A stretch of 64,000 bases of DNA from Gigaspora margarita (GCA_009809945.1 WTPW01000946.1:204530-268529), one strand, 5' to 3'. Positions 45,320 through 56,750 are shown, numbered from the stretch's first letter. The notes: a model not told the origin generated them from the letters alone. Made by a program: numbers and translations.

Positions 45320-46701
45320 ATGATTGATCAAATTCATTGGTATCAGTATTGCTATCTTCATCACTTTTATCACCTATACTAACCTCAATCATCTTCTAGT
45401 ATTCTTTTGCTTTATTTAAACACTTTTTCTAGCAGGAAACAACAACCTTGGATGTTATTTTCTCTTGAAATTTACAGAGCAACGAATTATGAAGAGAAAG
45501 AACATCAGGTGGCAACCACTCTCCAGCAACTTTATTTTTTATAGCCTCTCATACCATTTCAATCAGTTATAGTTCATAATGGTATGGGGAAGTATAAAAC
45601 AATTTATGACCAAACTTATTGGCTATAGTAATAGAAGCAAAGAGTATTTTCTTTTTTTTTTATTTTATAAAGCTCCACCTTTGTCATTTTAGAGTTAACT
45701 CCAATATCACGAGCACTTAACTATTTTACCATTGCATTTTTATTCTAGTTCAAATTCGGCATAGGTTCAGCATGGTGTTTATGGTAACTTGCACTATCCA
45801 TATAAAATATGCAAGGTCCATAGTTGGATTTGAGGATTTCACAAAGATTTTCAAAAATTTTTTCAAAGATCTCTACGTTGAAATTACCATGATAGTTAAC
45901 TTTATCAAGAATGATATTAGCATTTTTAACAGTATCGGGAACTATCTCCCATTCTTTTGAATTTTTTTATCTTTCTTTTCCAGTTAATAGCTTCATGGTA
46001 GGATCCCAGATAAGAAGTGATTGATGAACTAACTCACCTTTTATTTGATTGTTATTCGATCCTGAAAAATAACAATTGCTCCAACAATGATGAGCATAGG
46101 ACCTCTTTCCTTTTTATAAACAATACCATCTTTTGGAAGCCAGGTAAGATTTCAGTTATGGTGCATATGACAGTAAGATTCATCAAGAAAAACTTCAGGA
46201 AAAATTGGCATTTCATTTTTGTCTTGAATGTTTTCAAACCGCAATGAAGATATCGTGCATAGTACGCAACATTTTCAGAAGACTCATGTAGGATGTTTTG
46301 CTATTCTCCCTTACTATAATGGTATCCAAGTTTCTTTAAATGACAAGCAAGTTGTGCTTTTGATACTGGAAAACCCAACTCAGTTAAGTCTAAAACAAGC
46401 ATTCGAAGAGAAAGTGGAATTCTATTTTTATTTGCAGTTAAAATAAGTTCTTGGATAGCTTTTATATAATCTGTTTTAAGAGTTCTAGAAGACCAATAAC
46501 CTTGTTATGATGCTATACCTGACCAGTTTTATAGAATTCTGCAAGTACACGGGCAACAGTTGCTTCACCAACTCCTGTTGGCAGAGAAACTTTTTTGCGC
46601 AGATTAATAAACTCAAGAGAATGAATATAATTATAAATAGATAAAACTATTTTCTTCTCATTAGCAGTTAGAGCGATAGGACTATGTTCGCATTGGTCCA
46701 T
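45320..46701 (-). pseudogene. mariner-like DDE transposase, inactive
   Basis: The relic begins at an ATG (46701) with an N-terminal helix-turn-helix region (PIALTANEKKIVLSIYNYI, then VGEATVARVL). The catalytic acidic residues can be seen: Asp in FLDESYCHMHH (codon 46182-46184), Asp in FYMDSASYHKHH (45796-45798) and Glu in YHYEL.LIEMV (45558-45560). The last motif corresponds to YELQPIE, with Gln changed to a stop and Pro to Leu. Stops and at least two frameshifts lie between. The second Asp and the Glu are about 79 codons apart, longer than the 34-39 of classical Tc1/mariner, so it belongs to a longer-spaced relative. C-terminal reading ends near 45320. Confidence 0.75.
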
Positions 46702-46851
46702 AATAAATTTAGTGTTAGATGTACTTTAATAATTGCAATAATTAAAGTTATAACTTGCCGTAGCAATCTAAAAATTGGCTGTAGATTTTAGCAATATAAT
46801 TTAAAGCTAAACTTTAATTACTTCCTAAATTTAGTAAATGAGATAAAAAAG

Positions 46852-47613
46852 TTGTTTATCTCTTGTTTACCATTAAGACATTATTGACTATATATGCATA
46901 CATCGTATATATTTTTTGTGCCAAAATGTAAAGCCTAAATAAAAAATCATGTAAAATTAAAGTAATTTTATGAAGGTAAATTAAAAAAGATTTTAAAAAT
47001 ATATACTATTACTGCAGCCTAAGTAAATATTTTTTTCTGACTTCCGTGGTTCTAAAAATAATAAGATTATTAATAATGTCCAAATAGGTTAGTTATAATA
47101 ACTTCTCAAAGTTTGATTAACGATTTATAAAATTTGCAGATCATGTAATAAGTATCAATCAAAGTTGAGAAGATATTACGATTAATCTACTAGGCCCAGT
47201 ATTAATAATCTTAAGATTTTTTATAAGTATAAAAAAGTTGTTTACCTCATGTTTACAGTCAAGACATTATTGACTATATTTGCATACATCGTATACGTTT
47301 TTTTGTGCCAAAATAGAAAGCCTAAAATAGAAAATTATGTGAAATTAAAAGTAATTTCATAAAGATAAATTAAAGAAGATTTTAAAAATATATACTATTA
47401 TGGTGGCCTAAGTAAATTTTTTTTCTAATTCCCGTGGTTCTAAAAATGATAAGATTATTGATAATGTCCAAGTGGGTTAGTTATAATAACTTCTCAAATT
47501 TTGATTAATGATTTATAAAATCTGCAGATCATGTGATAAGTATCGATCAAATTTGAGAAGATATTACGATTAATCCACTAGGCCCAGTATTAATAATCTT
47601 AAGATTTTTTAGA
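46852..47613. repeat. tandem duplication, 2 x about 375 bp
   Basis: 46852-47227 and 47235-47613 are direct copies (gacattattgactata, gcatacatcgtata, cccagtattaataatcttaa). Each contains an inner palindrome from aacttctcaaa to tttgagaagatatt. Differences are mostly transitions. Lies between the transposase start and the element end. Confidence 0.75.
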
Positions 47614-48265
47614 AGTCTAAATACTATAAAACAAATTTAATTAGAAATTAAGAAGTTTATATAGTACTAAACCTACTTTTAATTACTTTTTATTATACTT
47701 TTCTTAATTTTTAACTTTTTAATAGTTTAACTTAAAAGTTTATAGGAAAATTTCAGGTAAATTTATTATATATAATTTTTTTTATTTGACCGAATTTGAA
47801 GCTATTAAAAGTATTAAATTTTGGCAAAAAAAGCATTAATCTATATTGAAATGTTATCAATATTTTTGAAATAGTCGCAATTACAATATTAGCTAACTAA
47901 ATAAGAAATTTAATTATCGTATTTGCTCAATATAAGATATGGCTATATGTAATAATAATTAAGAGATTTTATTAATTATTTTTTTCTCTAATGCTAGACT
48001 AAGTACTTGTATAGTAGCATAGCATAATAGAATTTTTTGAGTGTTTTTACTTAGTAGGAATTAGAAGTAATATGCATAATATAAGTTTTTAACTGCTAAA
48101 AAAATTATTTTTACTAGCTAATTCTTACTACTAAAAATTTATATTTGCTAAATTAGTTTTTTGAATATAAGATATAAAGGTACAAAAATTATTATTAGTT
48201 AATAAAACATTGGGTTATATTTAAAAAAATAAGTATTATTTTGTTTTAAATAAAATATACTTTGT
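47614..48265. other. AT-rich terminal region of the mariner-like element
   Basis: No ORF and very few CpG. Nothing recognised apart from the approach to the right terminal repeat. Confidence 0.4.
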
Positions 48266-48320
48266 TTTTGTATCACCATTAATGAGACAACCAATACCAT
48301 GGTAGAAATAGGTGTACTCT

Positions 48321-48867
48321 ATTTTTATTAATAAAAATATAGAAAATTTAGAATCATACAACATTTTACTAATGAATTATAACTTTAAGCTTCAAATAAA
48401 ATTGTTCATTACTCAATACTATATTATTTTGGCATATAGTTATTTGATTTTTTTAATTTTACAAATAAAGATGAGTAAAATTAGTAAATTTTTATCAAAA
48501 ATGCAATTTTGCCTATCTTTATTTGAAATTGTAAAAAAATTAAAAGAATATATACTAAAATAATATATTTTTTGGTGCTGAACAAGTTTGCTTAGAGACA
48601 AAATTTTAATTAATTAGTTAAATTGTGCATAATGCTAAATTTTCTATATTTTTATTAATAAAAATATAAAAAATCTTGTATTATACAAAATTGTACAAAT
48701 AATTATATTATTTAGCTCTAAGTAAACTTGTTTAGTACCAAAAAATACATTATTTTAATATATAATTATATTTTATTAAGCTTATTTAGAACCAAAAATT
48801 ATAAACTATTAGTAAAATTTTGATAATTAAAAATTTTTTAAAATTGACTAATCAGAATTATCTTAAA
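48321..48867. repeat. palindromic element X, right portion
   Basis: Continues the hairpin units of 41220-42237 (tttactaatgaattataact, gagtaaaattagtaaatttt, ctctaagtaaacttgtttag). Ends where the outermost arm begins. Confidence 0.55.
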
Positions 48868-49212
48868 TGGAAGGAGGGGGTACTCTCATAGTAAATAATA
48901 TTATGTAATATCTGTCACAGCCCTAATTGAAATTCACAATTTTGGCCTTGTTAGAATTGTCTTACTGAGATAAATATTTGGTAGTTAAATCATTTAAAAC
49001 AGGCTGATGAATCAAAATTATTCAATGTTAAAGAACTTTATTTAGTGATTTTAAAAATTACTATTAGAATTATACAAAAGTTAAATGAGCTTGGGATTCT
49101 ATAATTAAATTTTAATAATTTTGGTTTTGTTAGAATTGTCTTATTAAGATAAGCATTTTGGTAGTTAAATTATTCAAAATAGACTAGTAGATCAAAAGTT
49201 ATTATCATATAT

Positions 49213-49939
49213 ACTATATAGTAAGAAATAAAATTATTTTATACATATAACAGTAGTTACAAAAGGTTCTAATTACACAAAGGTTGTGTATGTAAATCCT
49301 TAAGGCACAGATAGCACCAACAACCCTAATATAGTATTGGAGATCTTGATTAGGAGGATGACTGGGTGGTAACTATAATTGGAGTAGTGAGAAAAGTGGT
49401 AAACACAAAGGAACCTGTAGTAAAAAATTGGCATTACCAAAATTGGAACACCTCTAGACTGTACAGAAGTCGCTAACCAATAAGAAGTTGAAGTATAGAG
49501 GTGTGTACATGTCAAGACCCAACAGAGCTCTGGGCATACCTACATGGGAGTTTTCAGATGTTATGAGGATCTAGGACCACCAATACAGATATAGCTAGTA
49601 CAAGTGCATGTAGTAGTAACTGGGGCTACAACTGCTGAGAATCATTATAAACCAATAATGCACCTGGAACCCCTGAGTCTCAAGATGCCATCCAACTATA
49701 TTTGGTACTAGAAGTATTTGCAAAACATGCCCAGATATCTTATTACTATATAGAGAAGTACAGTTGTTAGCACTAGAGCTGCAGATATTTAAAAGGTCCA
49801 AGGTAGTACAGAACCCCTGAATATATGCATAAAATGTTTGTAGTACACTTAGACTAAATTTTTTAAAATGTTTATCATATAGTTACACAAATCTTATTTT
49901 TTTAATAACAACTTAACTCAACCTTTGATGTTGAGAAGG
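49213..49939. other. unassigned region beside the gypsy element
   Basis: Less AT-rich than its surroundings (about 49290-49800), with minus-strand ORFs of 71 and 68 codons (49300-49515 and 49595-49801) that match no family I know. It could be a decayed element. No support for a gene. Confidence 0.4.
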
Positions 49940-51013
49940 TGTAAACCAGTCGTGGTTGGGTCAAACTATACACCTAACTAAACAAACTAACTAAAATACT
50001 ATCTACTAAGCGCTCAAGACTCTTAAACCTTGAACTGGCAGGCAGAAAGAGGNGTGGAAGATTTGGTCNNGGTCTNAAGGTTCGGAAAGNNTNGTANGAN
50101 GATATCAACAATAATCTATTAGCCAATCCTAGCTGCGGCTTATGGGATATGAATATGGATATCGGCTTGCAATCGGCAAGTTGCTTTCANGGGGTTCACN
50201 TGATGATGNGGTATCCGAGTTTTCAGGTTCCAATTATGGTGTCGATTTGGATATCAGTCTGATATCGGTATCACGGGATCAGATTGTTCAATAAATGAGG
50301 CACACAAGTATTGTTTGACTTTGCTAACAATGGGTCAAGGTAACAATTAAAGGTTTTTCTATAAAGATATCATGGTAACTATTCTACGTTAACTCTTCTA
50401 CTCGAATTTTGAAGGTTACTCCAAAACTGACAACAAGGTTTTTATACTAACAACAGGGATATTGGAAGCATATTCAGGATAATATGGATGAAACTTAGAA
50501 GGGTTACTACTTCTACTATTTTGATTTCGAAGTATTAAAACTCAACTGAGTTGTTAACTCGTAGTGAGCTGTACTCTACTGAGTTGTTTTATTTCAAGGC
50601 GACAGGGACATCACTTTTATACTTTTTACATTCATATTCTTTGATACAGGTTTGGTGGCNAAACTAATAGTAGAACTAACCGATCTGACATATCGTACCG
50701 ATCTGCAATATTGGACCGATCTGTCATATCAGACCGATCTGTCAGATATGAATGATCTGACATATCGGACCGATCTGTCATATCAGACTGATCTGTCAGA
50801 TATGAACAATCTGACATATCGGACTGATCTGTCCTATCGGACCGATCTGGCTGATACAGGTACGAACGAAGCCTATTTAGAGAACCATAATATATGTACG
50901 ACTAATACTACTACTAAACAAGATATATATATATATGTATAACAATAAAAATAAAAAAATAATAAGAAATAATAATAATAAAAAGAAAACTCCTAAGGCG
51001 GGAGCCCTTCACA
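49940..51013 (-). repeat. 3' LTR of the gypsy element
   Basis: 1074 bp, matching 58308-59383 along its length. It contains direct repeats of gatctgacatatcggaccga and gatctgtcatatcagaccga (50685-50850) that fold on themselves. About a dozen ambiguous bases (50053-50210, 50660) suggest collapsed or polymorphic copies. ORFs on both strands over the repeats are spurious. Confidence 0.9.
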
Positions 51014-51029
51014 TTTCTCCCACCCTTAT
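51014..51029 (-). promoter_or_regulatory. polypurine tract of the gypsy element
   Basis: On the minus strand aagggtgggagaaa directly precedes the 3' LTR start, the position and composition expected for the plus-strand primer of reverse transcription. Confidence 0.75.
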
Positions 51030-51051
51030 ACACGAGTACCACGAGTGTACT

Positions 51052-51447
51052 CTACAACAATAGTATACGGTATTCCTCATAAGTTAGGCGGTGAATTCTT
51101 GCGATAGTGGTATAGGTGGTATGGTAGACCTGTTCCACCCCATATCGCTCAAAAATATAGTAGATTCACAATGCAGCACTACTATAATAGCGTGAGACAA
51201 TACCTCGGATGTCGCNGNNTTGGATTCTNTTNATAGTATCGAGGACAGNGCCTAAGTAATAGGCATAAGCAAGGCATTCGATCCGGTTCCCTCTTCTATG
51301 GGCCCGCATTAAATGGTAGTAGGCCGCGGTAATTTTTACCGTAGGATTTTGGTCCTCTGAATATGGACATGGAGCCGAAATTACATTAATTGGATCAAGA
51401 AGTTGTCGATCGAGTTGGATTCTTTGTACTGTAGAGATATTACCCAT
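51052..51447 (-). pseudogene. accessory ORF between integrase and 3' LTR, one internal stop
   Basis: An open frame starts MGNISTVQRIQLDRQLLDP and runs 93 codons to a TGA at 51166. The same frame continues with IYYIFERYGVEQVYH and stays open to 51052, so the TGA is probably a mutated CGA or similar. Total about 130 codons, including LMRAHRRGNRIECLAYAYY; basic and Tyr-rich, no known domain. Five ambiguous bases lie around 51217-51250. Similar short proteins occur in Rhizophagus (from memory). A gene downstream of integrase is not standard for gypsy elements. Function unknown. Confidence 0.6.
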
Positions 51448-51489
51448 TTTTGTTTGGATAAAGTTTTTGAAGATTTGGACTTGGGCCTT

Positions 51490-52725
51490 TTATATTTTCC
51501 GCTCATGATAGAGTTTCAACAGGCTTTTATTGATGGGTGATGCAAGTACTCTTCCGTTCAGTTCTCGTAATTTATATGCCCCATTCTTAGGGGTAGCATG
51601 GATGTAATATGGCCCCTTCCATTTGGGCATCAATTTATGGCTATGAGTGCCTAATTTCCTAGCATCAAGCACGAGAACTTTTTCTCCGATTCCAAAGTCA
51701 TGAGTGGCTTTGTTCTGCCTATCATGCCGCTCTTTTTGTTTTTGTTGTTCCTTACTAATTCGATGTAATGCATTATTTCGGGCTGTAGGTAGATCATGGT
51801 CGATCTNATACAANCTTTGTATAATTGTTCNATTTAATATATCCTCAGATTCACTTGGGTGTAAGGGTAGATGGGCCTGTCGACCGTATACTAGAAAAAA
51901 TGGAGTTTCCTTGATTGTAGCCTGCTTCGCAGTATGGTAAGCAAATAGAATTGATGGTATTAGCAGGTCCCAGTTTGTCGACCAGCTTGGCTATGGAACT
52001 GCACAGTGTTTTGTTAAAACGCTCCACAAGCCGTTGGTTTGTGGATGATAGGGAGTAGAGCAGTAGTGCTTAGTGCTCATAGCCGCAAGAAGTTCATCTA
52101 TAATACAGTTATTAAAATGTGATCCTTGATCAGACAATAAAATGCTTGGGCACCTGTGCCAACATATTATGTCTTCGTAGATGAATTTGGCCACTTCCTG
52201 TGTATTGGCTCTGGAAATTGCATGAGCTTCTGACCATTTAGTCATATAATCGGTAGCTACTACAATATATCTATTGGACTGTAGCGTAATGGGCAAGGGT
52301 CCCACGATATCAATTCTGACCCGGTGAAATGGGGCTTGCACAGGTATCAGGTGTAAAGGTTCCTTAAACTTCCTGCGCCCATATCGTTGACATTTCTCAC
52401 ATGTTTCGACATATTTACGAATGTCATGGTACATTTGAGGCCAATAATAATAATTTCTAATTTTATTAAACATAATGTCCTTTCCGAAATGGCCTCCCAA
52501 CGGGTGATCATGTGCTAAGGCGAGTATCAGTCCTACTTCTGCTTCTGATAAAACTTTAACCCAATTGTTTTTTTGTCTTTTATTTTCTTTATATAAACCA
52601 CCATTTTTAGTTCGGAAGAACTTGCTTTGCTTCTCTAGGTTCTTTCGTTGCTGAATATTGAAATGCGGTGGATATTGACGGTGCTGAAGGTATATTTTTA
52701 AAGCGGAATATTGCCGAGGCTCCAT
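51490..52725 (-). pseudogene. gypsy integrase with GPY/F C-terminal domain, frameshifted
   Basis: The zinc-binding HHCC region (HPLGGHFGKDIMFNKI, then CEKCQ) is followed by the catalytic core with Asp in RIDIVGPLP and Asp in LLSDQGSHF. The frame is then lost after YHPQTNGL, so the Glu region (VERFNKTL) lies in another frame. The original frame reappears at LLIPSILFAYHTAKQAT. The C-terminal domain (51490-51813) has the GPY/F signature KWKGPYYI and ends LLKLYHERKI. No chromodomain is seen. Ambiguous bases occur near 51807-51832. Confidence 0.85.
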
Positions 52726-53937
52726 TATTTAGACTTCCCAAATGAATGCTTTATGTTCATTTTCTTTGGTTTGATTTCTTGCCAGGATACCGACAACCTG
52801 GACCGGATTGAGTTTTATGTCGGGTTTTAAGTATTAATTTAATTCACCCAACCTTGATTTTAGATTCAGTTTTGCCGATAGGTCTTTCAATCAGCAATTC
52901 TGATACACGTGATTTGTAAATAATTCTGATTGCCAATCGGTGCTTGAATTTTGGATTGACCACACGTGGCGTAGATTATTGAATCGAATCAGGTGATTAT
53001 TCTTGTTGTGTCTTTCTTTTCCTCGTATGGCAGGTAATTGTTCAATACTTAAGGCAAGTGGTGCCGATTTTTATAAATGATAACTAGTTTATACCCAAGC
53101 CTCTTACGCTGGTATTACTTTTCCTTCTAGCTCCTTCCATGGGTCTTATTGGCATTTGAAATATGTTTTCTTGCCAACCCGTTTCAGCTTGTATAATAGA
53201 AAAAATCGTGCAGTGATCACACAATAGCCTCCAATAGACTTTTTAGTACTCAATGATTTCCTTCTGTGTCTGTTCCAGCAGAATATGAGTCGTACGCGCT
53301 TCTTTGTACCAGAACACTGACAACCTGGATTGGATTCGATTTTACTGTCAGATTTCAAGTATTTTTCTTTAATTTTCTCTTACACCAATTCCTTCGTTAT
53401 AGCAAACACCAACTTGAAGCATTCCACGAGCTTCACCTATATCAGCAGATTTTTGAAAATATTCGAACGCTTTACATTCATCCTCTTCAAGTCTATAGCC
53501 ACATCCATCCTTGTGGATATCTTCTTAATTTCTACTTCTGGCCCTTCTCATGAGCCTGCGACATGTGTGGTATGTCCTAAAAATTCGATCCAATTCTTGG
53601 AGAAATTTTCTTGAAATAATGCTGCAAGCTATATTGGCAGTTCGGGAGTACTATTAGGTAGTTTGCCTTTTACTGACATGTGGGTGAGGTTTACTTTCAG
53701 TTGGTCACATTTTCTCTCTAATTGTTCTTAGGTTTTTGTCACTGAGTTTGGTCTGACCTCCTATTGCCAGATTTACCTTGGTAGGTATCGATTTGGTTTG
53801 GCTACTATTTTTCTCTTAATTCTACTTATAGCTTTTCTAATAAATTGTTTGTTTTGGTAGATAATACTTTCTTTTCAGATAGGGCCCCTCTACTCGCCCT
53901 ATCCAGTCCCGATCATCCATACTCTAATATCAGGTCT

Positions 53938-53973
<36 letters not shown>

Positions 53974-54030
53974 CATAATTGTCCTTCTTTTTTTTGGTTC
54001 CTTATTTACTGATATTTCCTCTTTTTTTTT
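52726..54030 (-). other. decayed linker before integrase with an internal duplication
   Basis: Carries the poly-T run (53940-53970) and a direct repeat about 520 bp apart: gacaacctggaccggattga (52788) and gacaacctggattggattcg (53316). Upstream of integrase the minus frame is broken. Short ORFs on both strands (53146-53614) are not supported. Confidence 0.5.
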
Positions 54031-54740
54031 CTACATACTATCATAGGTTTCCCAATCGGTGTATTCATCGAAGGGTTGTGCCCATTCGTCAGGGTCGATA
54101 TTCATGTCGGGACACAAATTGGCACTGGTACTGTGATTCCAATTAGCTTGATTCCAGGTGAAGGAAGAATTCTCCCAGGGAGCGGCTTCATGATCAATTT
54201 CTTCCTCAAATTCCAAACCCGTGATTGAATCTCTCCACTGAGGTAAGTCAGTGAGGTAGACTTCATCTATATCCATGGGCTGCGGACTACGGGTGGATGA
54301 GTAGGTGGGACTTTCATTCGAATGGTAACCTCCTCGTCTTGCCCAAGTTACTTTCTCCTATAATTTATAGGCCAACTGCTTAGTAACTCTTCCTGGAACC
54401 GGTCTCGTGCTCTTTGGGAATTGGCAAGTTCCCATTCATATTCTTCGCTTGAGTATCCAGAGTTATCTCCTTCATAATCTTCATAGGAGTATTCAGTATC
54501 ACTTACTCTGTCATCACTTCCTGCTTCCCAATTCATCCATTCAGGCTGATTGGTCCATCCAGTCCCTTGTATTTCGTCATTTTCTGTAAAATATTCTTGG
54601 GCAATTGCCTCGAAGACTTCTACTTCATCCCCGTGATTGGGTTCATTTTCAGCATCCTCTATATCTGCTGCTTTTTGGTCAAAATTAACTACCTTGTTCT
54701 TAACTTCTTTTTGTGAGAATTCTTCCACCATTCGGGATAA
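54031..54740 (-). pseudogene. acidic Trp/Tyr-rich insert between RNase H and integrase
   Basis: Two successive frames (54731-54348 and 54276-54031) encode a strongly acidic region rich in Glu, Asp, Trp and Tyr, for example EYSYEDYEGDNSGYSSEEYE and NIDPDEWAQPFDEYTDWET. They follow ADALSRMVEEF, the usual RNase H end, and are separated by a small frameshift. About 230 residues between RNase H and integrase is not typical for gypsy. It is probably disordered; role unknown. Confidence 0.65.
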
Positions 54741-56482
54741 GGCATCTGCATTTCGATGGATTCGTCCTGCCCTATGGAGTATAGTGAAGTCGTATGGTTG
54801 TAGGTGCAGAATCCATCTTGCTCTTCGCCCCTTTACTGCAGAGCGTTGTAACTACTTTAGGGCAGAGTGGTCAGTTACCACAATAAATGGCTTGTAACCT
54901 AAGTATTGGTAGAAATATTCTACAGCCCAAACCACAGCATAGCATTCCAGTTCAGTGGCAGCATAGTTTCTTTCAGGGCGGGTAAGACTTTTACTAGCGT
55001 ATGCAATCACATACTCCTTCTTATTTTCATCTTTTTGTGCTAATACAGCAACAAGTCCCACTCCAGATGCATCGGTATGGAGATAGAAGGGTTTGTTGAA
55101 GTCTGGGTACCGCAGGACCGGAGCAGTTGTTAGGTGGTTTTTAAGGCTTTGGAAGGCATTTTCTTGCTCAGTGCGCCATTCAAATTTCACTCCTTTTTCT
55201 AATAATCTGTATAGAGGTTTTGCTATAGTAGCAAAATTCGGAATGAACTGCCGGTAATATGAAGACAGACCGAGAAGAGTCCGTAGCTGCTGTAGGTTGA
55301 TAGGTATAGGGAAATTTTTTACTTTAGAGACCTTTTCTTCATCCGGTCTAATTCCTTCTTTTCCTACTATATGTCCAAGGAAGGCGATACTATTCCGAAA
55401 TAGTTCATATTTTTCGGGATTTAAATTCAACCCAGCTGCAGAAATTTTAGCGAGGACGATATCGAGATGAAGTATATGGTCTTGGTAAGTCCTGGAGTAA
55501 ATAATTATGTCATCGAGATAGACTGCAACATTCTTTCTGATATCCTCATAGAGGATATCATTCATTGTTCTTTGAAAAGTTGCCAGGGCATTACATAGTC
55601 CGAAAGGCATCACATTAAAGGCATAAGTGCCCTGCTGAGTTACAAAGGTGGTCTTTTCCTGGTCTTCTTTTTTCATCCGTATCTGCCAATATCCACTGGC
55701 TAAGTCAAGGGAAGAAAACCATTCAGCTTTTCTGAAAGTTTCTAATAGGTCGTCAATTTGGGGTAGGGGGTAAGCATCCTTTTTCGTTACGGCGTTGAGC
55801 TTATGATAATCGATGCTTAAACGGAGTTTCCCATTTTTCTTTGGAACGATTACTACCGGTGAGGTCCATGGACTCTTGATTTTACTATTTTCCTATTTTT
55901 TAACAGGCTTTCTATTTCTTTATTTAGAAATTCTTGTTCATCAGGTGCAATTCGGTAGGCTGATTGCTTGATTGGTCTAGCATCCCCGGTATCAATTTCA
56001 TGCTGTACGTTGTGATACTGGCCTAATTGACTTAAACGAGTAGCAAATAATCCCCTGAATTTGTTTAATAGGCATGTTGGTTCTCTTTTTTGTTCCTGGG
56101 TGAGGGCTTCTACCTTTACTAACTGGTTAGTTTTCTCTTCACAGATAAGTTTGGGCTGGACATTTTCTTCAGGGGTTGGAAGTTCTTCTATGGCGGTTAA
56201 ATATATCGCCGGACTGCAATCTCCATCAAGGGTCGTATGTAATTTTACTGACTTATCAGTATAATAACTTTTGACCTCTTTGATGTCTCTTTCTTCTTCG
56301 TAGTTGTTGAAGAAATCTTCATTATCATCAATTTCGCTTTGGGGTAGTTCTAATTTATCCTTCTTGGATTGGTATACAGGGATTTCCATACCTTTCCCTA
56401 GGTATCGGATAAATAACTTCTTTTCATCAAAGTGAAGCCGGGTGCGGACCTTTTGGAACCAATCCATCCCTAGTAGCATCAT
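54741..56482 (-). pseudogene. gypsy reverse transcriptase and RNase H, frameshifted
   Basis: From 56482 (MMLLGMDWFQKV) the frame runs to a frameshift near 55875. It resumes with SPWTSPVVIVPKKNGK and FSSLDLASGYWQI, then the catalytic YLDDIIIYS (55509-55520), FLGHIVG and LRTLLGLSSYYRQFIPNFA. RNase H follows with LHTDASGVGL, ATELECYAVVWAVE and VVTDHSALK. A TAG at about 54850 interrupts before the C-terminal RNase H part (GRIHRNADALSRM). All catalytic residues are still visible, so decay is recent. Confidence 0.9.
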
Positions 56483-56503
56483 TTCATCAGGATTTTCAAT
56501 AAC

Positions 56504-56750
56504 CTAGAAATCAGTAGATACCAGTATGCTTTGTACTACTAGTTTTACTCCAACTAGCTTTTCTAATGCTCTTTCCTGGGTGCTGTTGGCAGTGATAACT
56601 ACTGTATTAGAGGGCTCAGTGATGGTGAGACCAAGTTTCTTTACTAATTTTATTGATATTATGCTGACGGCGGCTCCAGAATCTAAAACGGCCAATATTG
56701 GATTATTTTTAATCCTAACATAACATTTAGCTGCGGAGGTCGTTGGTTCA
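56504..56750 (-). pseudogene. gypsy aspartic protease
   Basis: The retropepsin active-site motif VLDSGAAVSII (about 56665-56689) is preceded by CYVRIKNNPI and followed by TVVITANSTQERALEKLVGV. A stop at about 56503 separates it from GMDWFQKV in the next segment. Retropepsins of this size cleave the Gag-Pol polyprotein. Confidence 0.8.

Larger units (their letters stand above)
44409..48287 (-). mobile_element. Tc1/mariner-like DNA transposon, 3.9 kb, decayed
   Basis: Ends tctcattaatggtgataca (44413) and tgtatcaccattaatgaga (48266-48284) are exact inverted repeats of 19 bp, with looser outer bases. It carries the transposase relic at 45320-46701 and a 375-bp tandem duplication on the transposase-upstream side. 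It sits inside the 42238-48320 element. Confidence 0.7.
42238..48320. mobile_element. element with AGGGTACGCCTATTTCC ends, itself split by a mariner-like insertion
   Basis: agggtacgcctatttccacc at the left and tagaaataggtgtactct at the right are inverted. A second inverted block (ctatttttaccatggttaca at 42270, tgtaactatggtggaaatag at 44376) shows the native right half lies at 44340-44408. An 18-bp palindrome (atttttattaataaaaat) flanks both outer ends; it may be a target duplication or a property of element X. Confidence 0.6.
40507..49212. mobile_element. outermost shell of a nested 8.7-kb composite
   Basis: Arms 40507-40930 and 48868-49212 are inverted: ataacttttgatctactggt, tttaactaccaaaatg, aggatcccaag and gggctgtaacagatattata on the left all reappear reversed on the right. 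Each arm holds the actaccaaaatg module twice in tandem. Everything between is later insertion. Confidence 0.6.

Noticed and set aside
46017-46446. plus-strand ORFs at 46017-46247 and 46228-46446
   Set aside because: Antisense shadows of the mariner-like transposase relic.
50632-50942. ORFs on both strands rich in SDRSDMTD or TDLSYRTD units
   Set aside because: Readings of the LTR tandem repeats, also present in the other LTR at 59001-59311.
54407-54897. plus-strand ORFs opposite the gypsy pol region
   Set aside because: Antisense to the acidic insert and RNase H; no independent coding evidence.
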